A stretch of 64,000 bases of DNA from an uncultured Tateyamaria sp. GTDB lineage: Bacteria > Pseudomonadota > Alphaproteobacteria > Rhodobacterales > Rhodobacteraceae. Position 1 is the stretch's first letter. Each line of letters starts with the position of its first letter. The notes below the pieces were generated by a model. It searched no databases and was not told where the DNA came from. It saw only the letters and a program-made list of their open reading frames with translations. Where the stretch lies: positions 620,001-684,000 of the forward strand of contig NZ_CANNDS010000002.1 in NCBI RefSeq assembly GCF_947503415.1. Direction: 5' to 3'. The position numbers and the translations under genes are program-made. Positions 7,980 through 15,534 of this stretch are shown here, in pieces.

Positions 7980-8009
7980 AACATACGAACAAACCCTGAA
8001 CAAACGCAA
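7980..8009 (-). promoter_or_regulatory. SOS (LexA) box inside the mmcB promoter
   Basis: GAAC-N7-GAAC on the plus strand (7987-7990 and 7998-8001), equal to GTTC-N7-GTTC on the coding strand, matches the alphaproteobacterial LexA consensus exactly. On the minus strand it fills the spacer between a -35-like TTGCGT (8009-8004) and a -10-like TATGTT (7985-7980), so LexA binding would block RNA polymerase directly. Confidence 0.8.
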
Positions 8010-8082
8010 GCGCGGCCTGCCCCCTTGGCGATCTGGGCCCCCGCCCCTACCTTTGGACCCACACCAGTGGGGACAAAAAGTA

Positions 8083-9357
8083 ATGAGTGATGACACACGG
8101 CTGACCCAAGCTCAGGCCCGCGGCGTCCGCTATGCGCGCGAGCTTGAGGGACATCTTGGTTGGCTTGACACCTTTTCCGGCACCGCCCTTGGGGTGCTGG
8201 CCGTGGCCTCGGGTATCTACACCTATTTGGGCGTCTCATCCCTGCTCGATGAAAACGGCGCCATGTCGGTGTTCGCCGCCATCGCCTATTCGGTCGCCGT
8301 GTCCGTCGGCATCTTCGTCTTCTGGTCCTACATGATGCGGCTTTATCCGGCGGTCCGCACCGCAGGCGCGCGCATCGGGTTGGTGGTCGCCATGGGCGTG
8401 GGCTCGCTCGCCATCGTCGCCATGTCGTCATGGCTCAACGCCGCCGCCCTTGCAGGCTCCGCGGCCGTCGAACAACACCTCGCCAAAACGGTGCAAGACT
8501 ACCAATCCAGCCTTGAACGCGCCCACGAGGTCGCCCTGACGGGCCAATCGCTCGAACGCGATGTCGCCCGCGTCCGCCAATCCTTCGAGGACCTGTCGGA
8601 ACAGGAAGCCGCCGGTGCCCTCTCGGGCCTCGCGGGCCGCGGCGCCGTCTTCCGCGTCCTGCGCCAGAAAGCCGCCGAACTCTCGGGCCTGGAGGCACAA
8701 ATCAGCGCCCAAACCCCGCTGGTTGAGTCCGCCTTCACCGAAGGCAACGCCATCCTTTCCCGCATGCGCGCCCTCACCGTCGAACCGGGTCCGGTCGAGG
8801 CGCGCTCCGTCGAATTCTCCGAACAAGCCGTTCGCCTCGCCGGCCTCATCACCCAAATGCGCCAACTGTCCGTCGCCCCGCTTGTCGAACGCGCGGCTCA
8901 GGACCTCGCCGCCTCCGTCGTCCTGCCGGAACTCGATAGCGACACCGAACAGGGCCGCACCGATCAGGCCGCCACCATCACCTCCGTGCTCGAAGTGCTC
9001 GCCCAGCGCGCCACCACCCTCGAACGCGCCGCCCAGAACGTGCAATCGCTCGAACAGGCCACGGACGTCACCTACACACCCATCTCCTCCGCCGATGCGG
9101 TCATCCTCTACGCCCGCAACTTCGTGCCCTCCTGGGCCGGGGCCATCGCGATCGACCTGTTGCCTGCCGTACTGGTCTTCATCCTCGCCATCACCCAGAA
9201 CGCGATCCGGGGCGGGCGCGAAGGCGCAGCCATCGAAGACACCCTGACGCTGGCCGAACTCCGCGCCGCCATGGCCGCCCTGCGTGACGTCGAAACGACC
9301 ATGACCGCCCCCGACAAGATCGAAGCCCCCGAACCGCCCAAACGGGTCGCCGAATGA
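8083..9357 (+). CDS. Membrane protein with long periplasmic coiled coil, unknown function
   Basis: Unrecognised protein of 424 aa. Three predicted transmembrane helices lie near the N-terminus (about residues 30-52, 61-85, 97-116), then about 230 residues rich in Ala, Glu, Gln and Leu with heptad character ('KTVQDYQSSLERAHEVAL', 'RATTLERAAQNVQSLEQA'), then a fourth helix (about 346-372) and a charged cytoplasmic tail. The layout suggests an inner-membrane protein with a large periplasmic coiled coil. GGGGAC precedes ATG 8083. Its stop overlaps the start of the ClpP-fold gene (ATGA at 9354), so the two are translationally coupled and probably act together. Codon third positions are strongly C-biased here. 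Confidence 0.82.
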   Translation: MSDDTRLTQAQARGVRYARELEGHLGWLDTFSGTALGVLAVASGIYTYLGVSSLLDENGAMSVFAAIAYSVAVSVGIFVFWSYMMRLYPAVRTAGARIGLVVAMGVGSLAIVAMSSWLNAAALAGSAAVEQHLAKTVQDYQSSLERAHEVALTGQSLERDVARVRQSFEDLSEQEAAGALSGLAGRGAVFRVLRQKAAELSGLEAQISAQTPLVESAFTEGNAILSRMRALTVEPGPVEARSVEFSEQAVRLAGLITQMRQLSVAPLVERAAQDLAASVVLPELDSDTEQGRTDQAATITSVLEVLAQRATTLERAAQNVQSLEQATDVTYTPISSADAVILYARNFVPSWAGAIAIDLLPAVLVFILAITQNAIRGGREGAAIEDTLTLAELRAAMAALRDVETTMTAPDKIEAPEPPKRVAE

Positions 9358-10109
9358 CAGACACGGCGCAAAAACACCGCAACCCCATCGCCCGCACGCT
9401 CATGGGCGTGCTGATCTTTCAACTGGGCATCGGCGGTTTGCTGATCCTTGGCGACATGCAAGGCCTCCGCCTGCCCTCCTTCGGCCCCGACGCCCCAAGG
9501 CTCACCGAACCCGTCCGCCCCGGCGACCAGCGGCGCACCTTCCGCCCCGACCGCGACCGGCCTACCACACAGCCCGCCCGCGACCCCGGCGAATTGCCCA
9601 ACCGGCTGGTGCTGACGCAAACCGACGGTACCATCTACCGGCTCGAAGGGGGGATCAGCGACGGCGACGCCGACCGCCTCGCCGCCCTTATCCGCCAATC
9701 CGACCCCCGCCCCGACACGCTCATCCTGCAAAGCCCCGGCGGTTCCGTCGCAGACGCGCTCGCCTTGGGCCGGATCATCCGCAGCGAAGGCATCGCCACG
9801 CAAATGCTGTCGGGCGAGTTTTGCTACTCCGCCTGCCCCTACCTTCTGGCCGCAGGCGCAAAACGCACCATTGCCGACGCAGCCTCCGTCGGCGTGCACC
9901 AACACTATTTCGGCGAAAACACCTTCCTCCCCGCCGCCTTCGCCGTCGAAGACATCCAGCGCGGCCAGGCCGAAGTGATGACCTATCTCGACGAGATGGG
10001 AATCGACACGCTCGTCATGCAACACGCCATGTCCACGCCCCCGGATCAGATCTATGTCCTGCTCCCGGAAGAGCTGGAAACTTACGGATTTACCCAATCT
10101 CCTGAATGA
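9354..10109 (+). CDS. Membrane-anchored ClpP/crotonase-fold periplasmic protein (COG3904-like)
   Basis: Protein of 251 aa with an N-terminal anchor helix (about residues 16-33), a Pro/Arg-rich linker (about 40-80) and a ClpP-like domain. Family marks are 'LILQSPGGSVADALALG' (S-P-G-G at 127-130) and 'GEFCYSACPYLLAAGAKR', where Ser149 in C-Y-S-A-C sits at the position of the serine-protease nucleophile, with 'GVHQHYF' (His172, His174) downstream as possible catalytic partners. It is likely a periplasmic peptidase or peptidase-like protein. Coupled by a 4-base overlap to the coiled-coil membrane protein upstream, its probable partner or substrate. Confidence 0.8.
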   Translation: MTDTAQKHRNPIARTLMGVLIFQLGIGGLLILGDMQGLRLPSFGPDAPRLTEPVRPGDQRRTFRPDRDRPTTQPARDPGELPNRLVLTQTDGTIYRLEGGISDGDADRLAALIRQSDPRPDTLILQSPGGSVADALALGRIIRSEGIATQMLSGEFCYSACPYLLAAGAKRTIADAASVGVHQHYFGENTFLPAAFAVEDIQRGQAEVMTYLDEMGIDTLVMQHAMSTPPDQIYVLLPEELETYGFTQSPE

Positions 10110-10145
10110 CTTGGCGCGCGCCATCGGTCCATAAGCGCAAACGGC

Positions 10146-10198
10146 TTGACATGATACCAAAAGGTATCTCATTAATATGATACCAAACGGCATCATAT
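10146..10198 (+). promoter_or_regulatory. Promoter with two palindromic operators (likely ArsR sites)
   Basis: A consensus -35 TTGACA (10146-10151) is followed by the perfect inverted repeat GATACC-AAAA-GGTATC (10153-10168) and by a second, ATATGATACC-AAAC-GGCATCATAT (10175-10198, 9 of 10 arm bases pairing), ending 14 bases before the cupin start codon. Both share the core GATACCAAA. The downstream operon encodes an ArsR regulator, so autoregulation is the obvious inference. The best -10 match, TAATAT at 10173, has a 21-base spacer, longer than usual. Confidence 0.75.
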
Positions 10199-10211
10199 CG
10201 TGAGACACCCC

Positions 10212-10619
10212 ATGAAACCTCTCGTCCTCCTCCTGCTCGCCGCCACCCCTGCGCTGGCTGACTCCGCAATCACCCTCACTCCAGCCGACGCGCTGGATTG
10301 GGAAACCACACCCGAAGGGGTCGCCTTCGCCCCCCTCTCCGGCGACCGATGGACGGAACCCTACTTCGCTATGGTCAAACTGCCCTCGGGCACCACCAGC
10401 CCGCCCCACACCAAGACGTTCACCATGCACGGCGTGATGATCGAGGGGCAGATGACGCACACCCCTCTCGGCACGGACGCCACCACCACGGTGGGCCCCG
10501 GCGGCTACTACCAGGTGCCCGCGGGACTGCCCCACATCTCCACCTGCGTCTCCGACACTCCTTGCGTCACCATGCTCTACCAGGACGGCGCGTTCGACTT
10601 CCTGCCGGTGACGCAATGA
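10212..10619 (+). CDS. Secreted cupin-domain protein
   Basis: Predicted periplasmic protein of about 135 aa. The signal peptide is clear ('LVLLLLAATPALADS'), with cleavage after ALA. The mature part is a single cupin beta barrel with 'SPPHTKTFTMHGVMIEG' and 'GGYYQVPAGLPHISTC', carrying metal-binding-like histidines. It resembles the small DUF4437/cupin_2 proteins. First gene of a tightly packed four-gene operon: its stop overlaps the ArsR start (ATGA). An in-frame GTG at 10200 is an alternative start. The role of a secreted cupin with cytoplasmic ArsR and SRPBCC partners is not known to me. Confidence 0.85.
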   Translation: MKPLVLLLLAATPALADSAITLTPADALDWETTPEGVAFAPLSGDRWTEPYFAMVKLPSGTTSPPHTKTFTMHGVMIEGQMTHTPLGTDATTTVGPGGYYQVPAGLPHISTCVSDTPCVTMLYQDGAFDFLPVTQ

Positions 10620-10936
10620 GCGATCAGACCCAAAACGCCTTCCGCGCGCTGGCCGACCCCACCCGCCGCGACATCCTCACGATGCTGGGCGCACAGGACA
10701 TGACCATCGCGCAAGTCTCCGACCGCTTCGACATGACCCGTGCCGCCGTGAAAAAGCACCTCACCGTCCTCAGCGATGGCGGCCTGATCACGGTCGAGGC
10801 GCGGGGCCGCGAACGCATCAACCGCATCAACCCCGCCGGTCTGGCACCCATCCTCACGTGGCTCGAAGTCTTCGACCGCTTCTGGGATGACCGCCTGTCA
10901 GACCTCAAAACCGCCATCGAAAAGGACATCCAATGA
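10616..10936 (+). CDS. ArsR family winged-helix transcriptional regulator
   Basis: Dimeric DNA-binding repressor of 106 aa. The ArsR winged helix is well conserved: 'FRALADPTRRDILTML', recognition region 'VSDRFDMTRAAVKKHLTVLSDGGLI' and wing 'TVEARGRERINRINPAGL'. No metal-binding cysteine box (CVC) is present, so it belongs to the non-metal ArsR group often paired with AHSA1/SRPBCC genes. It overlaps the cupin gene by 4 bases and the following SRPBCC gene by 4 bases, so all are co-translated. It most likely binds the two palindromes at 10153-10198. Confidence 0.93.
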   Translation: MSDQTQNAFRALADPTRRDILTMLGAQDMTIAQVSDRFDMTRAAVKKHLTVLSDGGLITVEARGRERINRINPAGLAPILTWLEVFDRFWDDRLSDLKTAIEKDIQ

Positions 10937-11352
10937 CCGACACGACATTGCAAAAGACGATCTTCCTCAAAGCGCCCCGGTCATTGGTCTGGGACTACCT
11001 CACGCAACCCGAACACCTCGCCAAATGGTTCCACGCGCCGAAAACACCGCTGGCCGAGGGCGAGACACTGGAAATGTTCGGCACCACCAGCGGCGACCTC
11101 TTGATCTGGGGCAAGGTGATCACAGCCGACGCCCCAAACCACCTCGAATACACGTTCACCGTCGGCCCCATGGGCGACGCGGTCAGCACCGTGAAATGGA
11201 CACTCACGGATGTCCCCGGCGGCACCCAGCTTGCCCTGGAACACACCGGCCTGCCCCAGGGCGAAGCCGCCTTCGGCCTCACGCTCGCGCTCGACAAGGG
11301 CTGGGACGATCACCTCATGCGCATGCGCAATGACATTCACGAGGACGACTGA
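10933..11352 (+). CDS. SRPBCC (AHSA1-like) domain protein
   Basis: Protein of 139 aa with the START/Bet v1-like ligand-binding fold of the AHSA1 branch. Typical stretches are 'LKAPRSLVWDYLTQPEHLAKWF' at the N-terminus, 'TVKWTLTDVPGGTQLALEHTGLP' and the C-terminal helix 'ALDKGWDDHLMRMRND'. Such genes are commonly coupled to ArsR regulators. Ligand unknown. Its start overlaps the ArsR stop by 4 bases and its own stop shares a base with the next start (TGATG). Confidence 0.9.
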   Translation: MTDTTLQKTIFLKAPRSLVWDYLTQPEHLAKWFHAPKTPLAEGETLEMFGTTSGDLLIWGKVITADAPNHLEYTFTVGPMGDAVSTVKWTLTDVPGGTQLALEHTGLPQGEAAFGLTLALDKGWDDHLMRMRNDIHEDD

Positions 11353-11792
11353 TGGACTACTCCGCTACAATCACAACAAGCGCGTCGCCCGACCGGGCTG
11401 CGCGTATGATCACCGATGACCTTGAGCTTTGGTGGTCCACCCGCGTGGACCGTCACCCAACTGGCTTCACCATCCGCTTCAACCGTAGCCACGTTACCTT
11501 CGCCATCGATCCGGGCAACACGACAACAGACTTCAGTTGGACCTGCACCGATGCCCACATGATCATCGAAGATGTGGACGAGCCGCAAGAATGGAAAGGC
11601 ACCAGCCTGATCTGGCGGGTCGCACCAACTACGGGCGGCTGCAAAGTCACCTTGACCCACAAAGGGCTCACCCCACAGATCGCGTGTTTCGATGTTTGCC
11701 AGCGCGGGTGGCAGCACTTTTTCGAAACCAGCCTGCGCAATCACCTCAACGGTGAGGCGGCCATACCCGAGACCAGCCAACCTGCGGCATAA
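11352..11792 (+). CDS. Second SRPBCC (AHSA1-like) domain protein
   Basis: Protein of 146 aa, distant paralogue of the preceding one. 'ITTSASPDRAARMITDDLELWWSTRVD' is the opening strand and helix of the fold, 'TLTHKGLTPQIACFDVCQRGWQHFFE' the closing part, where the position matching G-W-D-D-H in the upstream paralogue reads G-W-Q-H. Last gene of the cupin-ArsR-SRPBCC-SRPBCC operon, coupled by a one-base overlap. Function unknown; a ligand-binding or activator-like role is inferred from the fold only. Confidence 0.85.
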   Translation: MDYSATITTSASPDRAARMITDDLELWWSTRVDRHPTGFTIRFNRSHVTFAIDPGNTTTDFSWTCTDAHMIIEDVDEPQEWKGTSLIWRVAPTTGGCKVTLTHKGLTPQIACFDVCQRGWQHFFETSLRNHLNGEAAIPETSQPAA

Positions 11793-12189
11793 CGTACCGC
11801 GCCACCCCGCCATGTGCCCGAAATCGGACGCGCGGACCAAGCCTAGGATTGTGCAGTACGCCGAAGTGAACCGACAAGCCTTGTCGCGCCCCGCCCCCGC
11901 CCCTATGTAGCGGCGTGGCGGGTTCTGCCCTTCTCGTGACAGGTTGCATTCCGGTGGCCTTAAGCAATTCCGAGGGAGTTGGCTCTGTCCGGGCCCTGGT
12001 CCGGTTACCTGACGCCCACCTGTATATACAGGTCCTCGGGAATGAGAGAACCAAACGGTTGTGGTGGTCCCGTCGCACACCCCCAACATGTGCTTTGCAA
12101 ATGCGCACAGATGCGGTTCGCAGCTGCCAATTGTGTGCTCTATGCCAATGCCTATCTTTGCCTCAACACAAAGATGAAAGGAGACCCCC
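11793..12189. other. 397-base non-coding gap with a 16-bp perfect palindrome
   Basis: No open frame here looks coding on either strand. The stretch contains the perfect palindrome ACCTGTATATACAGGT (12018-12033) and, just before pirin, the inverted repeat at 12154-12175. No tRNA or intrinsic terminator with a T-run was seen. It may hold the pirin promoter, the operon's terminator, or a small RNA. Confidence 0.4.
12154..12175 (+). promoter_or_regulatory. Inverted repeat just upstream of the pirin start
   Basis: ATCTTTG (12154-12160) and CAAAGAT (12169-12175) pair perfectly across an 8-base spacer and end 14 bases before the pirin ATG; AAAGGAG follows at 12177-12183 as ribosome-binding site. 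It could be an operator, or a stem that exposes or hides the ribosome-binding site. Confidence 0.45.
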
Positions 12190-13101
12190 ATGTCCCTCCG
12201 CCCCACCATTGAGACCCGCCAGGCGCAACCCACTATGGAAGGCGCAGGCGTCCACCTGCACCGCGCTTTCGGCTTCCAAGACCCGTCCGAACTGGACCCG
12301 TTCCTGCTCTTTGACGATTTCCGCAATGACGTGCCCGCTCATTTCGAAAAAGGCTTCCCGTGGCATCCACATAGGGGAATAGAAACAATCACTTACGTCC
12401 TCGAAGGCACGGTGGAACACAGTGACTCTTTGGGCAATTCCGGCACCCTCGGCGCAGGCTCGGTCCAATGGATGACAGCAGGCTCCGGCATCCTCCACCA
12501 GGAAATGCCGCACGGCAACGCAAAGGGGCAAATGCACGGCTTCCAGCTCTGGGGCAACCTACCCTCGGACCAGAAAATGACGGCGCCGCGGTATCAGGAC
12601 ATCCAAGGGTCCGACATCCCCGAAATCATCGACGATGACGGCACCAAGGTCCGTGTGATCACAGGTGAGTTCTGGGGCAAGACAGGTCCCGTCGATGGCA
12701 TCGCCGCAGACCCGCAATACCTCGATATCTCCATACCGGCGGGCGTGAAGAAGACATTAAAGATCGACACCTACCGCCGCGCCTTCGCCTATGTCTTCCA
12801 AGGTGCAGGAGCGTTCGCGGATGCGTCAGACCCCTCAGGTGTGCTTCTGGAAAAAGAGGTTTCAGGACAAGAGGTTAACATCCGCGACCTCTCCGGTGAC
12901 CGGACCCTGATCCGCTTCGGCACAGGCGACGAAGTCACGGTGCAGGCAGGCCCCGAAGGCCTCCGCTTCCTGCTGGTCTCTGGCGCACCTATCAACGAAC
13001 CTGTGGCCTGGCACGGCCCCATCGTGATGAACACGCAAGAGGAGTTGATGCAGGCCATGCGCGACCTGCGCAACGGCACCTTCATCCAGCCTGCGCACTA
13101 A
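12190..13101 (+). CDS. Pirin family protein (bicupin)
   Basis: Cytoplasmic metal-binding bicupin of 303 aa, normal for pirins. The N-terminal cupin has the pirin signature 'PWHPHRGIETITYVLEG' (His59 and His61) and 'GSVQWMTAGSGILHQEMP', giving the His and Glu metal ligands. The C-terminal cupin is around residues 180-290. Bacterial pirins include quercetin dioxygenases and regulators of pyruvate metabolism, so the exact role is open. AAAGGAG precedes the ATG. It converges on a TetR gene with a shared hairpin between them. Confidence 0.93.
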   Translation: MSLRPTIETRQAQPTMEGAGVHLHRAFGFQDPSELDPFLLFDDFRNDVPAHFEKGFPWHPHRGIETITYVLEGTVEHSDSLGNSGTLGAGSVQWMTAGSGILHQEMPHGNAKGQMHGFQLWGNLPSDQKMTAPRYQDIQGSDIPEIIDDDGTKVRVITGEFWGKTGPVDGIAADPQYLDISIPAGVKKTLKIDTYRRAFAYVFQGAGAFADASDPSGVLLEKEVSGQEVNIRDLSGDRTLIRFGTGDEVTVQAGPEGLRFLLVSGAPINEPVAWHGPIVMNTQEELMQAMRDLRNGTFIQPAH

Positions 13102-13114
13102 AATCCCAAGTACG

Positions 13115-13165
13115 ACGGGACGGTGGGTGGGGCGACTTTGGCAATGCCAAAGAGCGTCCCACCCC
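13115..13165. repeat. Palindromic element, copy A (convergent gene end)
   Basis: A long hairpin lies between the convergent pirin and TetR genes: inner stem CTTTGGC-AAT-GCCAAAG with a longer imperfect GC-rich outer stem (GTGGG.GCG with CG.CCCAC). A second copy at 55459-55511 has the same flanks (ACGGGACGG...AGAGCGTCC) but a different, still pairing, inner stem. It probably acts as a two-way terminator; a repetitive extragenic palindrome is the alternative. Confidence 0.7.
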
Positions 13166-13169
13166 GGCG

Positions 13170-13754
13170 TCACGCAACAACAGCTTTGCGCACCATATTC
13201 CAATACTGATCCTGAACGTCAGTCAGGCTCAACCGCCCCTCTTCACGGAACCATGTCGTCACCCCGGTCAGCATCGCAATCACAGCCAAAGTGGCAATCT
13301 TTGCATCCGCAACATCAAACACACCCGTATCGGCACCGCTGCGTAAAATCCCTTCCAGGACAGCCTCATAGCGTCCCCGCAGTGCCTCAATTTCAATGAA
13401 ATTCGCTGGTTCCAGATTGCGCAATTCCATATAGGCAATGAACACCGCGTCGGGGCGGGCATGGTGAAAGCCGATGTGAAAACGGACAAAGGCCTCAAGC
13501 TGCGCAAGCGAAGCATCTCCTGCCTCCACAGGCACAGCCTTCAGCAACTCGACCATGTGGTCACGCATCAACTCAAACAGCAGGCTCTGCTTGTCGGGTG
13601 TGTAGTTGTACAAGGCCCCCGCCTGCACCCCCACCTCAGCCGCGATTCGGCGCATGGAAACAGCAGCATAGCCGTGGCGCGCAAACAGCCGAAGGGCCGC
13701 GTCACGCACGCGCGGGCCGGTGATATCGGCGTGAGATCCAGTCTTGCGAGCCAT
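13170..13754 (-). CDS. TetR family transcriptional regulator
   Basis: Repressor-type regulator of 194 aa. The N-terminal HTH is textbook: 'VRDAALRLFARHGYAAVSMRRIAAEVGVQAGALYNYTPDKQSLLFEL'. The C-terminal part ('FVRFHIGFHHARPDAVFIAYMELRNLEP') resembles the TetR_C domain of fatty-acid or acyl-CoA responsive members (KstR2/FadR-like), a loose inference. It is divergent from the small lipoprotein gene, with 104 bases between start codons, where its operator would be expected. No obvious palindrome was recognised there. Confidence 0.92.
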   Translation of the reverse strand: MARKTGSHADITGPRVRDAALRLFARHGYAAVSMRRIAAEVGVQAGALYNYTPDKQSLLFELMRDHMVELLKAVPVEAGDASLAQLEAFVRFHIGFHHARPDAVFIAYMELRNLEPANFIEIEALRGRYEAVLEGILRSGADTGVFDVADAKIATLAVIAMLTGVTTWFREEGRLSLTDVQDQYWNMVRKAVVA

Positions 13755-13858
13755 GCGCAGAATTTATCTGAACACCTGTTCAAAACCAACCCACGCTTGC
13801 ACGGGCCAACACCATGGTGCATCACAAGGGCAACACATGTTTTCCGGAGCCTCCGCAT

Positions 13859-14143
13859 ATGCGCGCCGCTGCCGCCTTGCTTTGCCTGACTTTGACTGCC
13901 TGCACGCAGTTCCCTGAGCTTGACGACACTGTTTCTCCTTCCGTCCAAGCGGCCGATTTTCCCGCGCTTCTCCCGCTTGAGCCGCTGATGGCCCGCGCAG
14001 CGCCAGTGGTCAGCGACCCAGTCGAGACGACGCAAACGCTCGAAGCCCGCGTGTCAGCCCTGCGCGCCCGCGCACGTGCGCTGCAACGGCGCAGCATCGT
14101 TGATCCGGCCACCCGCGCACGCATGCTAGCGGCGCTCAGCTAG
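13859..14143 (+). CDS. Small lipoprotein, unknown function
   Basis: About 94 aa. The N-terminus 'MRAAAALLCLTLTACTQF' is a lipoprotein signal peptide with the lipobox L-T-A-C, so Cys16 would be lipidated. The rest is low-complexity Ala/Arg/Leu rich with a C-terminal amphipathic helix ('TLEARVSALRARARALQRR'). Start ATG 13859 is chosen so that the signal peptide begins the protein. It lies 74 bases upstream of hom on the same strand and may share its transcript. No family recognised. Confidence 0.75.
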   Translation: MRAAAALLCLTLTACTQFPELDDTVSPSVQAADFPALLPLEPLMARAAPVVSDPVETTQTLEARVSALRARARALQRRSIVDPATRARMLAALS

Positions 14144-14217
14144 CCCAACGGCAATTGCACCCGCCGACCGAACCCGCTACATCGCCCGCGACGCCCCATC
14201 GCTCAAAGGATCCTGAC

Positions 14218-15504
14218 ATGAACGCACCGCTTCGGCTTGGCATCGCAGGGTTGGGCACCGTCGGCATCGGCGTGGTCAAGATCATCCGCCAACACGCCGC
14301 GATGCTTGAGGCCCGCACAGGCCGCAAGATCGAAGTGAGCGCCGTCAGCGCCCGGTCGCGCGACAAGGATCGGGGTGTGCCCCTGACGAGCTACGCTTGG
14401 GAAGACGACCCGGTGGCACTCGCCACGCGCGACGATGTCGATGTTTATGTTGAATTGATGGGTGGCACTGATGGCCCGGCCAAGGCGTCGGTCGAGGCGG
14501 CAATTGCGGCTGGCAAACACGTGGTCACAGCCAACAAGGCGATGCTGGCGATCCACGGCCAAGCATTGGCCGAAGCAGCCGAAACCAATAGCGTCAGCCT
14601 GCGATATGAAGCGGCTGTGGCTGGAGGCATCCCCGTGATCAAGGCCCTGACCGAAGGATTGGCAGGCAACGAAATCACCCGCATCGTCGGTGTGATGAAC
14701 GGATCATGCAACTACATCCTGACGCGCATGGAAAGCGCAGGCCTGACCTACGATGAGGTCTTTGCCGAGGCTGATGGGCTTGGCTATCTCGAAGCCGACC
14801 CGCAACTGGATGTGGGTGGCATCGACGCGGCGCACAAGCTTGCCATCCTGTCCTCCATCGCGTTTGGCACGCGCGTCGATTTCGACGGGATCGAGTTGGA
14901 AGGGATCGAGCGGATCAGCATCGAAGACATCGGCCATGCCGCCGACATGGGCTACAAGATCAAGCTGCTGGGCGTGGCGCAGAAAACAGGACGCGGGCTG
15001 GAGCAACGCATGATGCCCTGCCTTGTCCCCGATACATCGCCTTTTGGGCAATTGCAGGGCGGCACGAACATGGTCGCGATCGAAGGGCACGCCGTGGAAC
15101 AGGTGGTTCTACGCGGTCCCGGCGCAGGCGAAGGCCCCACAGCCTCTGCCGTCATGGGCGACGTCTGTGACATCGCGCGTGGACTGACCCTGCCCGTCTT
15201 TGGACAGCCCGCCGATACCTTGACCAGCGCGCCCCGCGCGGCATCCGTCCTGCCCGCGCCCTACTATTTGCGCATGGCCCTGGTGGACAAACCAGGCGCA
15301 CTGGCCAAAATCGCCACGGTTCTGGGAGACGCGGGCGTCAGCATTGACCGGATGCGGCAATACGGCCATGCAGATACCACCGCACCCGTTCTGATCGTCA
15401 CGCATACCTGCACCCGCGGCGCAGTCAACGATGCGATCCAGGCGATGCAGGGCACCGGCGTTCTCGCCTCTGACCCTGTGGTTCTCCGCATCGAAGCCAT
15501 CTGA
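14218..15504 (+). CDS. hom: Homoserine dehydrogenase
   Basis: Reduces aspartate semialdehyde to homoserine with NAD(P)H, the branch step to threonine and methionine. 428 aa, the long form with a regulatory tail. Rossmann motif 'GIAGLGTVGIGVVKII' at residues 8-23; the catalytic domain has 'ANKAMLAIHGQAL' and 'GVMNGSCNYILTRM'; the C-terminal ACT domain ('YYLRMALVDKPGALAKIATVLGD') suggests feedback control by threonine. AAAGGA stands before ATG 14218; upstream in-frame codons lack support. Followed 30 bases later by glpX. Confidence 0.97.
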   Translation: MNAPLRLGIAGLGTVGIGVVKIIRQHAAMLEARTGRKIEVSAVSARSRDKDRGVPLTSYAWEDDPVALATRDDVDVYVELMGGTDGPAKASVEAAIAAGKHVVTANKAMLAIHGQALAEAAETNSVSLRYEAAVAGGIPVIKALTEGLAGNEITRIVGVMNGSCNYILTRMESAGLTYDEVFAEADGLGYLEADPQLDVGGIDAAHKLAILSSIAFGTRVDFDGIELEGIERISIEDIGHAADMGYKIKLLGVAQKTGRGLEQRMMPCLVPDTSPFGQLQGGTNMVAIEGHAVEQVVLRGPGAGEGPTASAVMGDVCDIARGLTLPVFGQPADTLTSAPRAASVLPAPYYLRMALVDKPGALAKIATVLGDAGVSIDRMRQYGHADTTAPVLIVTHTCTRGAVNDAIQAMQGTGVLASDPVVLRIEAI

Positions 15505-15534
15505 TTTTTCATTCTTCCCAAAGGACTTTCCAAC

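Noticed and set aside
7973-8431. Long N-terminal extension of mmcB
   Set aside because: Arg/Pro-rich, antisense to the membrane protein gene, and it would run through the SOS promoter.
9108-10616. 502-codon open frame on the minus strand
   Set aside because: Antisense to three well-supported genes (coiled-coil protein, ClpP-fold protein, cupin) and to the palindromic promoter between them.
11915-12382. Open frame in the long gap running into pirin
   Set aside because: It overlaps pirin in another frame, has no ribosome-binding site, and its translation shows no domain.
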